Source: Hermetia illucens (Eukaryota > Arthropoda > Insecta > Diptera > Stratiomyidae). Taken from it: a stretch of 64,000 bases of DNA. A program made the translations under genes and the position numbers. The stretch spans positions 8,899,841 to 8,963,840 of the forward strand of contig NC_051850.1 of NCBI RefSeq assembly GCF_905115235.1. The letters are read 5' to 3'. The notes under the pieces are model-generated. The model had not been told where the DNA came from. It ran no database searches and saw only the letters and a list, made by a program, of their open reading frames with translations. Each line of letters starts with the position of its first letter. Position 1 is the first letter of the stretch. Shown in pieces: positions 22,310 to 34,559 of the stretch.

Positions 22310-25300
22310 ATTAGATGTTTCCTGAGCAGGACGGTGAAAAGCAAAAAAGTGCCGGGCGCCTGTCGCAGAACGACTACAGGTTAAAACATCCTCTTGGAGC
22401 GTCCAGGACTTTGACCTGGTACCGGTTGACACAATACCTCAGACCAGGCTTGTTCGTCAACTATCTTTGCATTTCTCATATACATCTCCCTCCTTTTCGC
22501 CTTAAGAATGCGACATGCCATTCAACTCCCCGTCCCCGCTCTGCATCATGGCCACAATTATGATGTCCAGGGACACAAGACTCCCCTCCATCGAAAGTGA
22601 TGGCGCGAAGAAGCCCCCCTCCTTCACAGAAGAAGAAGGTGTGGCAGGCATCATCCTCACATCCTTACAATAAATGCAGAGGTAAGATTGAAAATACCCA
22701 TGCCCGGCGAGCAACTGGGCTAGGTAATAGTCAACCTTACCGTGGTTCGATTGAACCACAGTCGCATGTCATTTATGAGATGCGCGGTCTTTCTATCTCT
22801 CGCTTCTCTCTCCCAAGGCAGTTTAGGCTCTTTCTTTACAAGCGACAGCTTCCTTATTTCCCTGGCCTTTTCCGAGATATATAAGTTTCGGCTTGACAGT
22901 AAGCTGCTATCACCATTACAGCTCGCTCCGAGACCGTACGATAGGCGGACACGACTCACAGAACCCCATCTCTGCAGTGTAGCAAATCTGCTCAGAGAAG
23001 CTTACCTTCGTGTCTATGATGATGCCAAAGTATTTCACCCCCAATAAGGCCATAGTTTCACCAACCTAATTAGGGAGGACTGTGAAAACCTTCTACACGG
23101 TCGGTTTTCTCTATCTGCTCACTCTTCACATCACCATTCCCAGTGTGCGCTGTGCTCGTGGCACCAAATCCCCCAACATCATCCACGTATCCGACCATCA
23201 GGCATCTCAAGTGTAGTAGACTATCGTACTAGACGTTCCAAGGGTCCGGACCAAGGATACACCCCTGAGTTGCCCCTGATGTTGCCTTCATTCTGCGCTG
23301 TCCTTCTCGGATCTCGTGGTTTAGGTCACGGTTCTTTAAATAGTCCTCCAACATCCGCAATAGGTAGTCTAAATTATGGAAACGATTTTCCAGTGCCTCA
23401 ACCACTTTGCATAACCTCGCATAATTGAAGGCGTTTCTTATGTCTAGGGTCACAAGGCACACCACAGTGGCGACTGTGTGCCTCAATCAGTTTCACCGCT
23501 TGGACGACCTCCTCGATGGCAACAATTGTGGATATTTTTTCGTTGAGGATGCTGGGAGTCCGCACCAACTTATTGACGGACCAGGCCACTTGGGAAGCAG
23601 CTTACTTCCTCTTTTGTAATCTACGGACTCCTGTTTTTTGAGTTAAATCCAAGTTTTCAAAAAAGAACGAAAAATCTGACTGACGGTTTCGTCCAGGGCA
23701 GAGGCAACTCATCAGACGCTGCCTCACCTCCGCCCTGGGAGCAGTGGTCCGGTCCGTCACTCAGTTGGTGCGGACTCAGGATTCCCAGCATCCTCATCAA
23801 AAATTTACTTCGGCCTGGTTTAGGTCTGGACTTATGACGGGGTTTACTTGAATAAAAAAGTGCAGCGATTTCCATCTGTCGTTACTTTCGGTCACGTTGC
23901 TCCTAGGGCAGAGGTGCGGCAGCGTCTGATGAGTTGCCTCTGCCCTGGACGAAACCGTCAGTCAGCTTTTTCTTCATTTTTGAAAAATTGTGGATCACCG
24001 CGCTCTAAAACCATATTGTGTTGGTGAGTAATCTCCCGCAGCGCGTATTGCGTCAATCAGCCGTGTTTGATGAGCTTCTCAAGTAGTATCTCCACCGTGT
24101 CCAACATACTGAGCAAACGATACGCTGACGACGCCTCGATGTTGCCTTGCCATTGCTTATCAGCATAAGTCTCACAACCTTCTAACGGGAGGGAAGCACC
24201 CCCTGTCAAACATGCGTTCAGTGCGCCAAGTACAAAGTTCAGCTTATATTTACATACAAGTTTCAACACTTCACTGGTAATACCACCCGATCCTGGTGCC
24301 TTTTGCCATTCATGGACAGTGCTGGACGACAGAACACTGGAAAGGGCCATTTGTCACTTCGAAATAAATAAATGATTACTGGCCATAAAATCTTCCAGTA
24401 CCTTCCATGATTAGACCGCTGAGACTAAGGACTTCGGTATTAGTTACGTCAGGGATAGTGTCCTCGCAACCAAGGCGTCAGAATGTCCGAATGCGACCGG
24501 TATTTAGTACAATATGTCCTGTCCTGACCACCATCCCCAAAGTCGGTGTGTCTCGAAAATCTGATTGAGGCATATTCCATTCGAGGGCTATGGCGTTAAA
24601 ATCTACTCCGACTAGCATTTCCCTTCAATTTTTCTAATTTCGTCCTTCATCGCGGCGAGCCTATTGCGAAAAGCTTACATAGATCCGTTCGGTGTGAGGT
24701 AAACCCTGAAAAACGTTACTTCCGCACAACGAACCCAAACGAAGCAGTCTCCTCGACCATGTACCCGCGCTCGCAATTGAACCGTATCTCTCATTCAGAT
24801 GGTAGTAGTGCCAGATATATCAGGTTACCACGATGGTAAGCCCCTATCTCGGTGTAGTTCGCTGAGAAGCAACAAGTCGGCTCTTTTTTCTTGCACTATC
24901 TGCCTCATCAGGTCGTGAACAGTTGCACTTTTATGCATATTTGCTCGAAGGATGTGGTTCATGGTGCTTGACTTCTCCCTTTCTGTAACTCTCAACGCCC
25001 AGGACCTATAACACTAGTCAAATCTTCTTTTTCAGACCGCGGTTCTTGAAAAGGACACAGCACTTTGCCAACTCGTAAATCTACCCTTCGTGCCCGGGTT
25101 CGGCACATTTTTAACATAAAATGCTTCTGTTCTGTCCCTTGCAAGCCCCTGCTCTATGTCCCGCTTTCTTCTCAGGGACAGTGAAAATGGCCAATTTTTG
25201 TCATCTGGAATTGACAGACGTAACTCCAACCTTAAAGTTGCCCACACCTGAGTTATTCATTTTTCCGTCAATTCCTTCTGTATTAATGAGGCAATCCAGA

Positions 25301-25800
25301 TCCCTTATTTTGAGGGTGTACATGGGTTCTAGGCTGCAAACTACTGCTTTCGTGCCTAGGATGCCCTCTCTGTCTTGCATTGATGTTGCCTTCATAGTCG
25401 ATTTTGACTTTGCTACTCTGGAGCCATTGCCGTGGCCATTCAACTTAGGTTATTGTTACTCAGTTTTCCCCGTTTTCGACGTTGCTTGGTCCGTTTGGCT
25501 ATCACCTCGCGGAATTCTTCTTACTGCGTCTTCATCGGTAGATCGATGCTGTTTTCCCATTGCCCCATTTTATCAATTATTTGCTCCCCCTTTGGTGGGC
25601 TGAGAGCACTGCGTTTTGTGCAACTAGGGGCTGCACTAGCGATGAACTTTTTCCTCACCTCCTCTTCGACTGTCTTGGAAGAGTTTCGCTGGTGTGCAAT
25701 AAGATCCATCAGTTGTCCCATCTCCATTATGCCATTTTTGACATCATTGCTTCATTTTCCATCCTCTCCGTAGAGGTCACTTACATTTTCGCCTAATTGA
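22310..25800 (-). mobile_element. R1-like LINE, second family (decayed, SINE-interrupted)
   Basis: The minus strand from high to low coordinates carries an ORF1 region (about 25800-25100), endonuclease with VGVDFNAIALEWN (about 24620-24570), and an RT start with APGSGGITSEVLK and LLSMLDTVE (24350-24060). The palm has LVTLDIRNAFNYARL and SGATQGCILGPDPWN (23486-23229). The C-terminal LAQLLAGHGYFQSYL (about 22720) is followed by a 3' UTR. A SINE complex splits the RT at 23534-23985. The 3' 450 bases match those at 60100-60560. Many frame breaks are present. Confidence 0.75.
23534..23985 (-). mobile_element. tRNA-like SINE complex with target duplication
   Basis: AATTGTGGAT at 23524-23533 and 23986-23995 flanks the insertion and interrupts the LINE RT. 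The minus-strand SINE head lies at about 23975-23905 and its tail, with a T-run on the + strand, at 23534. A second copy in + orientation (about 23670-23815) is inside it, so GACTGACGGTTTCGTC appears in inverted pairs. The body matches 52565-52754. Confidence 0.65.
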
Positions 25801-25989
25801 GAGTTTGTCACCTTTTTACCCGACAAAGGGTTGTCATGCAGCTCGCAGTTTGCCATCTTTCCTCGCGGGTCCTATTCCGAACTCGCATTCGATGGGGTCT
25901 CTTCTTTTTGGGCGCCAGGACTCTTGACCTCTACGATGTCACTCCCATTCTCGCTTCCAGTTGCCTTCACCGTTGAGACAGTTACGTCT

Positions 25990-26565
25990 CTATGGTTTTA
26001 TAGGAGCACTTGCCTCATAGGCTTAATCCCACGGTCTTCTCAAGACGCGGACTGATTTGTGACCAGAGTCAAGACCCCGTGGAGGTAAGCACAATGGTAC
26101 CAGTCTATATTGAGTGCATAGTAAAGTGCTTTTCTACTAGTGGATGCAAGGCATACCTAAATCTCAAACCAACTCTGGAGTACGGCACCCGGGTTGAAAT
26201 GCAACACAGCGTTTGAGGCCCGCAGGTTGAACGGCTTGAACGTTACTACAGCCGCCAGGAAACTCCCATAAGCGGACCAACCGCAGAGAACCGAGCTGGA
26301 TTTACACGCTCCATGATTTCAGGGGCTATTTAGATTCCCATGGTACCAATATACCCTTGGTAAGGTTTCGTGACCAAAACCACTTCAGATGAGTCCCTAT
26401 GCAGACTCGTGTCTGATCGCCCTATTAGGCCATGGAGCATTCGCCTGCTGCATCATAGCTAGCAAACCGATGCACCACAAGGAGCTTCTCTTTGGAAACT
26501 TGGTTTTGGTTTGGCAAACAGGGCTGCTGCCCCGCCCTTCTCGTCGCCACCTTGAGCACCAAAGA
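25990..26565 (+). repeat. Repeat X, copy 1
   Basis: This copy shares blocks with 49807-50146: TTGTGACCAGAGTC against TTGTGACCACAATC, GGTACCAGTCTAT, TACGGCACCCG, ACTTGGTTTTGGTT and the end GCCACCTTGAGCACC. It is about 200 bases longer in the middle than the 49.8-kb copy. Coding capacity was not recognised. Confidence 0.65.
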
Positions 26566-26569
26566 TTAT

Positions 26570-27175
26570 AAGGGCTGGGAATTTTTCATGACTCACTGCA
26601 CGATTGTGCGTGGATGCTGGTGGTAGCTTTCAGTGCTATGGGGGCCGGTTACTGACGATGACGTGATGTTTGTTAAAGGTGATGGCAGTTGGTTGTGATA
26701 TGATTAGTTGCTAGCTCAGCTGTCAGAGTATATTGAAAATGCTGGCGGAGCGATGTTTACTTTATCTTGCAGCATGTCGGGGTTCTGTATGGCAAAAAGG
26801 ACCATAAGGATACATTTCAGCTCAACAGCTTCTTTTTGGCTGCCAGGACTTCCTCTTCTCGGTCTCCGAGGACTGACGTTCTATCATCTTCGTCTGGTGC
26901 ATCTCGGTCCATACCACACATACCACGACTTTTGCATGCTTTAGCTCGGTTTATCTAGTCCAAACTGGATTGGGCGTTACTTTCGCTTTGTCCAGCGGGA
27001 TAGATCTCTTACAGTCATAACCCTACTTTTGAGAAGACAGAGACCTGTCGTCATGCACAATTTATCTGAGGGTAATTTTAAGGTTTTGTGAACAACAAAG
27101 CGAGAAATCTTACCACATCAACTACCTAGGTATTTCTGCAATTTTTTTGGAGATTCGAGCAAAGATTGTCAACAA
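26570..27175. other. No gene recognised
   Basis: No exon or RNA gene is seen. Part may belong to ORF1 of a minus-strand LINE or to the leader of the CR1-like element to the right. Confidence 0.4.
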
Positions 27176-27179
27176 CATA

Positions 27180-29160
27180 TCCTGTCCTTGCGACACCTGC
27201 CAAGGATCCACGCTGTTACGATCTTGGCAGCCTTTCAGTGGGTTGTTGAGTGTTCTACTTTAGTACCACAGTCGAATGGAATCCCTCTACTGGCGGTATC
27301 AATTACATCTTCAGGTGTTTCTACTTCTCCTTCTTCCCAGAAGGACTTAGCCAAGCCCAGTGATTCAGTACAATCACTGAATTCCACCGAAAACCTGAAT
27401 CGCAACACTGGTGCAGTGTCAAAAAAGCCACGATTGACTAAGACGTCGCTATGTACGTGTTCCCGGTGGCTTAGGAATTTATTCGGCGAGACATTGACTT
27501 CTGAAAAAGCGTTTCCTTCTATGACTACCAGTGTAGCGTCAAAATCTTCTCAGGAATCTGTACACCAGGCCTCTCAATATGGGTTGATTTCATCTGCAAT
27601 GCCTTCTTACTTCAGGGTTGCTTCAACTGGCTCTACACCTCTGATTCAACGGCCCCTATACAATGAGTTACGTCCACCGAACCTGCGATCCTATTTCGTT
27701 CCTCAGCAGATCAGGAATCGGAAAAGAGCCGCTTCACTTACAGACATCGTTCCCGTCGCCAAAGAAGCTCTAATTCCCGCGGCTGCTATATACCCTGGCA
27801 CTTCATCCACCCATACCAGCGGCCTTGGGCTAAAGGTGGCATCCCCACCTAAGCAGCTCTTTATCTCCAGGCTATGGTTCGCAAGTTCTATGGACGATGT
27901 AATGGAGTACATAAAGAGCAAAGTTAGCTTACTTTCTCCACTGTCCAGCGTCAAAAGACAACAAACCGATCGGGTGATCGCATTTTATCATTTATCCTCA
28001 GGAATTTGACGTCCTCGGCAATCCTTCTTTCCGGTCTAAAAGTGTATTCATCCTGCGCTCCAGTTAGCGGGTAAATTGCAGGACAACCCGCCTCCCTCGC
28101 CGAGCAATGTAACTGCATCCGTGTTTACTGTCCGCTTGTTTTATAAAAATATTAGGGGTTTAAGAACCAAGCTGGGGCCTTCAATTTATCCCCACTGGCT
28201 CAGCAACACCATGCCATCTGTATCTTCGAAAGTTGGCAAAACGACGCCATATTAAACTGCGAGCTTCCCGACGGGTAGTCCACTTTCCGAAGTGACAGGA
28301 ACCGGGATGCATCTCGTAAGTCCACCGGCGGTGAGGTCCTAATTGAAATAAAAGATACACGCCCCACCAAACTCTTCTCTTTCTCTGGCTTCCCTTTTGA
28401 CTGTGTTGCTCTTCGTGTCACCCTGCCTAACCTATTCCCGTTCATTGTTTCTGGTGTATAAGCCCCTTGCACTTATCCTTCTCACCTGCATGGAGAATTT
28501 TTTGATAGTTTGTCTGAACTTCTTGCTGTCAGATTCCCTTCCTTCTTTTTCCCCTTTTGCGGAGATTTTAGCCTTTCCATACTCAACTGGCCTACTCATC
28601 CTAGAATTCCAATTCCTTCCAACAACTTCTCGCATTCTTCTCTTCTACTTTCTTCCTTTATGAACATTTGCTCTGTCCTAAATTTCAGGACCACCAAAAA
28701 TTCCTTGGAACGCACTCTCGATCTCTTCCTTTCCAACCTCCCGGAGCGCCACTTCACTTTATTTCCTTGCACATCCTCGTATGTCAAAACCGACGCTCAC
28801 CACCCCACTCTCGAATTTGAAGTGGGACTCCCTCGTTCAAACGCCAAAAGCGAGGAAAAATCTACTAAGTTCAACTTCTCTTCCGTGTTTTCTTCCTCGA
28901 CCCCTCCACCCTCTATGCCTCTTCTAACTGCAGACTGCTCCCAATCTCTAGCCATTCTTCTCCTTACGTCTTCCTTGGTTAAATTCCTTATTGACAATCT
29001 TGACCCGATTACCGATTTCATAGTCTCGCACAGATGCGGTGGCCTCTTGGCGGTCCTGATGGCCGACTTGTACTTCTCCACGCAGTCCTTGTATGGCTGC
29101 CAATATTTTTGCCTGCAACAGATGTTGAAGATTTCTATGGTCAGCTTACTGAGGCCTGCC
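27180..29160 (+). mobile_element. CR1-like LINE, 5' part
   Basis: ORF1 (27188-28009, 273 open codons) is Ser/Thr-rich and ends with QLFISRLWFASSMDDVMEYI, a signature of CR1/T1/Q-type ORF1. ORF2 starts near 28140 with FYKNIRGLRTKLG. Endonuclease pieces GDFSLSILNW, NSLERTLDLFLSN and DAHHPTLEFEV follow in the 28510-29196 frame. It ends where the minus-strand LOA-like LINE begins (about 29160), so the RT is absent. Confidence 0.7.
27188..28009 (+). pseudogene. CR1-like LINE ORF1
   Basis: There are 273 codons without a stop, although the true start may lie upstream. The first 230 residues are low-complexity Ser/Thr/Pro. The C-terminal 45 residues hold the RNA-binding-like PPKQLFISRL then DVMEYIKSKV motif. 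No PHD finger, seen in some relatives, is visible. It lies about 130 bases upstream of the ORF2 remnant. Confidence 0.6.
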
Positions 29161-29842
29161 ACCACTGTTGCAGTATCTTTTTGCTGTACATATTAGGGCA
29201 CGAGACCCTAAAGGCGGTATGGAATGCCTTTTCCAGAACCCCGATTTTTGACTCCAGTTCGTCTGCCGTGCCAATCTTACCAATTTGCGCACCGGAGGGT
29301 TTGTTCTCAATTACTTGACCAAACTTTCTCCAGTTGATCTTCCTGGGTTCTCTGAAGGGTTTGGAGACCTCCGCGGCGAGATCTGGACTGAAAAGTATCC
29401 AACTGTGATCAACGAAGGATCTCTGGCCAAACACTCTCCAGCCGTCTACCTTAAGAATCCCATTGTCATTTATAAGGGTGACATCAAGGACCTCCTCCCA
29501 ACCGTCACAGTTCTCCGAGCTGGGGAAATGGAAGGTTGGTGTACTGCCCCTATTAGACACCGATAAGTTTGAAGTACTAATAATATAAAAGAATAACTCA
29601 CCTCTCTCGTTGATTTCCGAACTGCCCCAAGGCGTATACCTTGCCTTAGCGTCGCAGCCAATCAACATGTTGGCTCTCTTTGTTGCTATGGTGCTCGCCA
29701 CATGTCGTAGTTCTTCTGGAGGAGCTGATCGGTCGTGAGCCATGTAAGCCGAGGAAATATACACGTTCTCTGCCCAGGCCTGCTCCAACTTGACCACAAC
29801 TAGGTCGCTGGAACTCAAGTCCGGACACCGAAAAGCGTGCAA
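29141..29842 (-). pseudogene. LINE 3a ORF2 endonuclease
   Basis: There are 233 open codons. The exonuclease-endonuclease-phosphatase fold motifs are in order: SSAYMAHD, MLIGCDAKARYTPWGSSE, FHFPSSENCDGWEEVLDVTL and SFVDHSWI. The catalytic D of the DAKA box and the final SDH-type D-H pair are present (VDH). The N-terminal strand with QEPWV is in the neighbouring open stretch (about 29990). Truncated after the linker. Confidence 0.75.
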
Positions 29843-30481
29843 GCTGTTCCTTGCAAGAATACATGCTCTAGGTCTATCCTAATCAGCGTCCCCTGTGTTG
29901 TGAAATAAATTAAAACATTTGCTTTTTTAGCCCTTAGATGGTTCGGTCACCTCCGACCCAGGGCTCCTGTATTTGTGCGATGTCGCCGAGGCGCACTTCG
30001 AGTGCTGCAGATTTATCTGCTTTACCCTCAGCATGATCTGCTTGCATGGGGGGTCCGTCAGTCCCCGTTGGAGGGTCGATCGTCATCTCTTCCAATAGCT
30101 CGTTGGCGGCGTCGATTGGATCTGGGTCGTCGTCCGGTTTTGCAGAGTGGAACACCTTTAGCTTTGCATTCCCGACTCCGAACCACACTTTATAGCCGAC
30201 CTTTTCCAGTGCCTCCAGGCACTCTTCGATAATACGAGAAAAGGTTGGCTTTATGTCTGAGGTTCCTCCTCCTTGATAATAACCCAGTCGTCCTTGGGAA
30301 GACGCGTCCTTATACATGCTGATCTTCGTCAACCAGATGCGAGCGACCGGTCTCTTGTGAACCTCATTGCAGGGGATGACCTTGAGCTTTACCCCCTCTC
30401 TTAGCGACCGAGAAAGTCCCTGGAGAATTGGTCCTCGGAAGCTATGACGTGGAACCCACGGACAACCTGAGAGGAATCAAA

Positions 30482-31377
30482 TCAGGGGATGAGCCCCGCG
30501 TGTTTGCCTTCGGTGTCTTGGAGATGTTCAACGAACATCCCGGACAGTCTGTCCTCAACGCTGGTCCACACCTCTGGTGCTAGTTTGCGGCTAGCAGAAT
30601 TACCATCCGCCAGCGCCACACGTAAGTGGCTCCTGGCCACGTCACTGAGGGGTGTCGCAGTTCGTGGCCCGTCGGCTGACTGTTGCTGCGCAATTTCCGT
30701 CGGATGTTGCTTAGCGTCTGAGCTCTTGCCCACTCTGCTCCGCTTGTGATCTTGCTCGACGTCCTCTTTAGATCGATTGCATTTCAGAGCGATGGGCTTC
30801 GCCTTCTGCTTGTCTGCCAGGCGTTTGCTATTGTATCCCTCAACAATCGCCTGATATTTACCGAGGTCTTTTTCATCCCCCTCGTTCACAGTACCAGTCT
30901 CCTTACTCTCAGCAATCTTGCTGAGAATATGCATGGCCTTCTGGTACTGGCTCTTGAGCAAGACACCAGTGGACCTTTGCTTCTTAGTCGGTTTCCGACG
31001 ACCGACGTTCTTGTCGGCTTTCACTTTCGAAGGATCCCCCGATGTCGAGAGTTTCGGGTTAGGAGTACTATGTCTGGTACTCGCTACACCCAGTTTGACG
31101 GCTTCCAGGCTGGAAACCATTAATCCGTTTGCCGCCTCGCTCCAGGAGGTCCCTGCGGTTTCCCTGGTTTCAGCACAGCGGTGCTACTGTTAGCACCGAG
31201 TGTACTGCTCTCGACGGCAACTGTCTCCTGGCTGGATGCCAGCAACTCGTCCTCCGATGATGCGCCTGGCATCACCCCCTCTTCTTCTACCGTCGTTTTT
31301 TGTATTTTAAAAATTGAATCTATGTCTTGGTCCCACGAGTAATCCGGGAAGAATGTCCACCCTGGCTCCCCGGCCAC
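30482..31377 (-). pseudogene. LINE 3a ORF1
   Basis: Two adjoining open stretches (31377-31120 and 31120-30482) give about 297 residues. They are acidic and Ser-rich at the N-terminus, then basic (ADKNVGRRKPTKKQRSTG), then a helical segment (YQKAMHILSKIAESKET). A third piece to 29934 holds PVARIWLTKISMYK and an acidic end. No CCHC knuckle is seen. ORF1 proteins of this type bind the element RNA. The function is inferred from position. Confidence 0.6.
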
Positions 31378-31559
31378 CAGGGTAAGGGTCTTATTTGAAA
31401 CTGAAGGTGCCCAAGATTTTCAGAGTTGTCATACTAATGATCAAGCTCTCCATTGGCCACGCAGCCCTCGACGTATGCTATTCCACCTTGACTTGGGCTC
31501 TTGTTAGCACATTCTCCGGTGCAGGGAGGACGATCCCCGGGCTGTTGCTTCCGTCCGAA

Positions 31560-32880
31560 TATTAATATCTACTCAATAAATCTTTCACGAGTAAAAAAGA
31601 TAATATGCATCAAATTCAAATCTGGAATACTCGAAACCTATCTAGATGCAATTGATAACCAGAAATCATTTCGAAAATGCATTTTCCGCCAAATATGATC
31701 GGTCCTTTTGAAAGATACTTGCATACTTATCTAATGTAATTTATCTTTCGATAATTTCGTTTAATGCAAAAAAGGCACAAAAAAGATTGCATGATTGAAA
31801 CAACAAAGTTAATAATTACATTTATTGGTTTTCCGCTTATCAACTAAATGTAAAAGTCTCCGACGCATCTGAATTTATCAATTTGCGTTCGATTGGGCGT
31901 TTAACGAAGAAAAGACTCTCAAAGATAAATGAACACTTTCTAATTTTAATGTTCTAACTTTCACTATCGAAATGGTGATTAATCAAGTTGTTTGACAGAG
32001 ATACAAGCTTCGATAACGACTTTTTCATATTTCAGACTTTTTCAATTGATTTGGAAGTCGGAAAAATGGGGAATATTCTGGACAACCTAGCCTTCGTCAG
32101 TTTTTTAAGGATCCGTTTTGCCCTTTAATAAGAGCCCACCTGTATCCCCGCTTCTTTATCTTTCTTCAACAGAATAAAGAAAAAAATCCAAAAAGCCATC
32201 TTTTGGGACATATCTTATCTTTTTCGAGTCACTTTTTAACGGGCATTTGGAGAGCATGGAACCCAGTACCCAAATAGGTGGTTTACTGCACTTGTGTGGT
32301 TGGCAAACCATCTTTAGTTTGGACTTCTATAAATCCTGTCTCGAAGGTGGCATTACATTTCAAACAGAATCAAATCTGAAAAGAGAAGAAAGTAGCGTAT
32401 CCAATGTAGCTGGACCTATCAAGACACCGGCAAAGGGTCAATTGTCTCCAGACCTGGAGTTTGTTTGTACTCAGCGGGTAAAATAAATTCAGCCATCTTT
32501 AGGCCGATTTTGTTAACCATAGATATAGGTTGGGGGGGGGGGGGGGAGGTCTTCCCCAGCATTTAGAGGGTACAAGATGTCTTTCATTGTCTCTGATGGT
32601 TGGCCCAATCGATAGCTATGCGTTGAAATACCCGATCCGAGGCGAACGTCTTGCCGATTAGAGATAGAAGCGTTTTTTAGTAGCTTCGTTTCAGAGTAAC
32701 GGTTGCAGCACCTAACAACAACAATTCAAGGCCAAAAGGACCATAACCGTAGTCTACAAAGTCCTTTATCAACCCCGCAAGCACACTTAAAGATCCACTT
32801 ACGAAATTCGAAGTTTCTAATCTTCTAGCAAACTCCTGAAACATGATTGATTCCCTGGTATTGGTGTGATTGATCCCCTG
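31560..32880. other. AT-rich intergenic DNA with a G15 run
   Basis: No protein motif, transposon or RNA gene is recognised. A G15 run lies at 32532-32546. Open stretches here are short and without family resemblance. Confidence 0.5.
32532..32546 (+). repeat. G15 homopolymer
   Basis: An uninterrupted run of 15 G in otherwise AT-rich DNA. Confidence 0.95.
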
Positions 32881-32889
32881 GTACCTTGT

Positions 32890-33720
32890 CGTCGTGGGCG
32901 AACCCGTAGTAGTTTATTACTACACTGAGGGTGTCCAAACATGAATGTGGAAACAAGGGATTCAAACTCTCCAAGTGGTAAGAAGTCACAGACTTCGAAG
33001 ACCCGAGAAATAGGAAATCCAACTACGGCCGATGCGTCCGCAATACTACAGCCCAAATCTACCCACAAACGGAAGTGGAAAGCTCGGCAGAAGGGAATTT
33101 CGCCCACGCCCAAGGAGAGGGGACTACAGGCTCAATCCTGCCTAACAGAACCTTTGCTTCACCCTTACCGGGAGGAGCGGAAGAAAGGAAAGCTGGTGAC
33201 GTGGACACTACTGGTTTAAGGTCGGTATGTAAAAGTGGACCCAAGCCGCCCGGCCACCGTGAACCTGGAAAGACCCCAAGCCGCCGCCAGAAGAAGGCAC
33301 TGCTTAGGAAGATGAACTATCTTGGGAATGAGAATATGGACGTGGCTGTACCGCTAGATGCAGTAATGCTCAGAGAAATCGGGCTCAAGGAAGCGGAATC
33401 TTCTCTGAAAAGTGGGGATAAACTGGTAATCCCGGCAAGATCTACGCTGGACGCGCCAGGGAAAGTCCCAAAGGAATGCATGGCTGGAGATACAGAAGTC
33501 TTCTACACCAATGGCTCAAAAACAGAACAGGACTTTTGAGCCGGAGTCTATCTCTCGAATGAAAACGAGAAGTGAGTTTTTCCTTTGGGACAATATGTAA
33601 CGGTTTTCCAAGCGGAAGTATATGCGATCCTAAGGGTCCCAGGTCTTACTTTTCGCAGTCCTACAGCACCAGAACAATCTACAAGATTTTTGATATTGTT
33701 CCTGAATACGGGGCTTTCAC
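32890..33720 (+). mobile_element. LINE with ORF1 joined to RNase H
   Basis: ORF1 starts at 32941 (MNVETRDSNSPSGKKS) and continues in a second frame from 33075 through RRQKKALLRKMNYLGNENMD. Without any endonuclease or RT, it runs into DTEVFYTNGSKTEQDF at about 33490. This is an RNase H start (DGSKT box with N for D), followed after a stop by AGVYLSNENE and QAEVYAILR. A large internal deletion is the simplest reading. ORF1 matches that at 4359-4736. Confidence 0.65.
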
Positions 33721-34450
33721 GTTAACTTTGAGTCGAGATGTACTCCTAAATACTTGACTATTTGCACCAGCTTGATTTCCGCCCCTGCTATGATGTAGCT
33801 GCTCTATTTGACATTCCTAGTGGACACAACTAGTCCAGACTTCTTGGCGTCCACCGTGAGTCCGTTGTTGAGGCACCAACTGTGGATTATATGCATTCAA
33901 GCGTGTGTTCGCAAACATGCCGGTAATTATTATGAATAGATTAGCAGCAAATATTTGTTCGAAGACCTTTGTGCCCTCCCGGATCCATAGAAAGGTGTCC
34001 ACTACCCCGGAGCCTTACCAGAAGAGAGAGAACCCCTTCCTGTGGGCAGCCCCTAAGACATCCTGCCTCAATAGACTTCTGGTCGACCACTATGTGGATT
34101 TTTCTCCCCTGCAGTATGTGCAGGATTCACCTAAGGTGAACAACGCCTTTTTCAATTTTTGCCTTGAGCTCATTTGAAATATAAGTGTATGCTAGGCACG
34201 CACTGTATATATTCCAAACCTGTACACCCATGACATCCATTGCCTCTATTACTAGCGCAGGAATAATGCCACCAAGACCTGCAGGCTTGTATCTATGTAA
34301 CGCCCATACGCCCATCTTACACGCTCTAGTGATACTACTTTGCATTCCAGATTCCAGTCTTCCGGTTGAGGGCTCTATGCCTCTGTCGGCCTTAAAATTT
34401 TGTTTGCTCCCTGGCAAATGCACTCTAAGCGTATTGTTTGCCATTTCTTC
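33720..34450 (-). mobile_element. Jockey-like LINE RT fragment
   Basis: The minus strand gives ACKMGVWALHRYKPAGLGGI then IPALVIEAMD and YSACLAYTYIS (RT fingers, 34440-34130). Decayed palm sequence follows. Then comes CLNNGLTVDAKKSGLVVSTR and IKLVQIVKYLGVHLDSKL (thumb, 33890-33730). Stops separate the pieces. The copy abuts the RNase H remnant on the other strand. Confidence 0.6.
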
Positions 34451-34559
34451 CTCACTTTCTGTGTACTTCCTGCTCCGTAAACGCAGATAACCCAGCTTCT
34501 GGCTACGTTCTTCGACAAGGATTCGTTTCAGCTTTGAAGTTGCCTCAAGCGTGTTAGTC

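Larger units (their letters stand above)
29140..31555 (-). mobile_element. LOA/Jockey-like LINE copy 3a (ORF1 and endonuclease)
   Basis: The leader and ORF1 start lie at 31555-31120 (MAGEPGWTFFPDYSWDQD), the ORF1 middle at 31120-30482 and its end near 30340-29934. The start of the ORF2 endonuclease merges into that last piece (SAALEVRLGDIAQIQEPWV). The rest of the endonuclease is at 29842-29141 (GCDAKARYTPWGSSEINERG, EVLDVTLINDNG, FVDHSWILF). RT and beyond are missing. ORF1 is long and open, so this copy is younger than most here. Confidence 0.75.

Noticed and set aside
23534-23985. Foldback or MITE with about 60-bp inverted ends
   Set aside because: The inverted blocks are heads of two SINE copies in opposite orientation. 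A single, non-inverted copy with its own target duplication exists at 52565-52754.
25121-25773. A 160-codon + strand open stretch and its neighbours
   Set aside because: They lie antisense to a LINE ORF1 region (KIRDLDC and related wording on the minus strand) and show no own family signal.
32247-32486. A 79-codon open stretch as a small gene
   Set aside because: No signal peptide, domain, splice context or related copy was seen.
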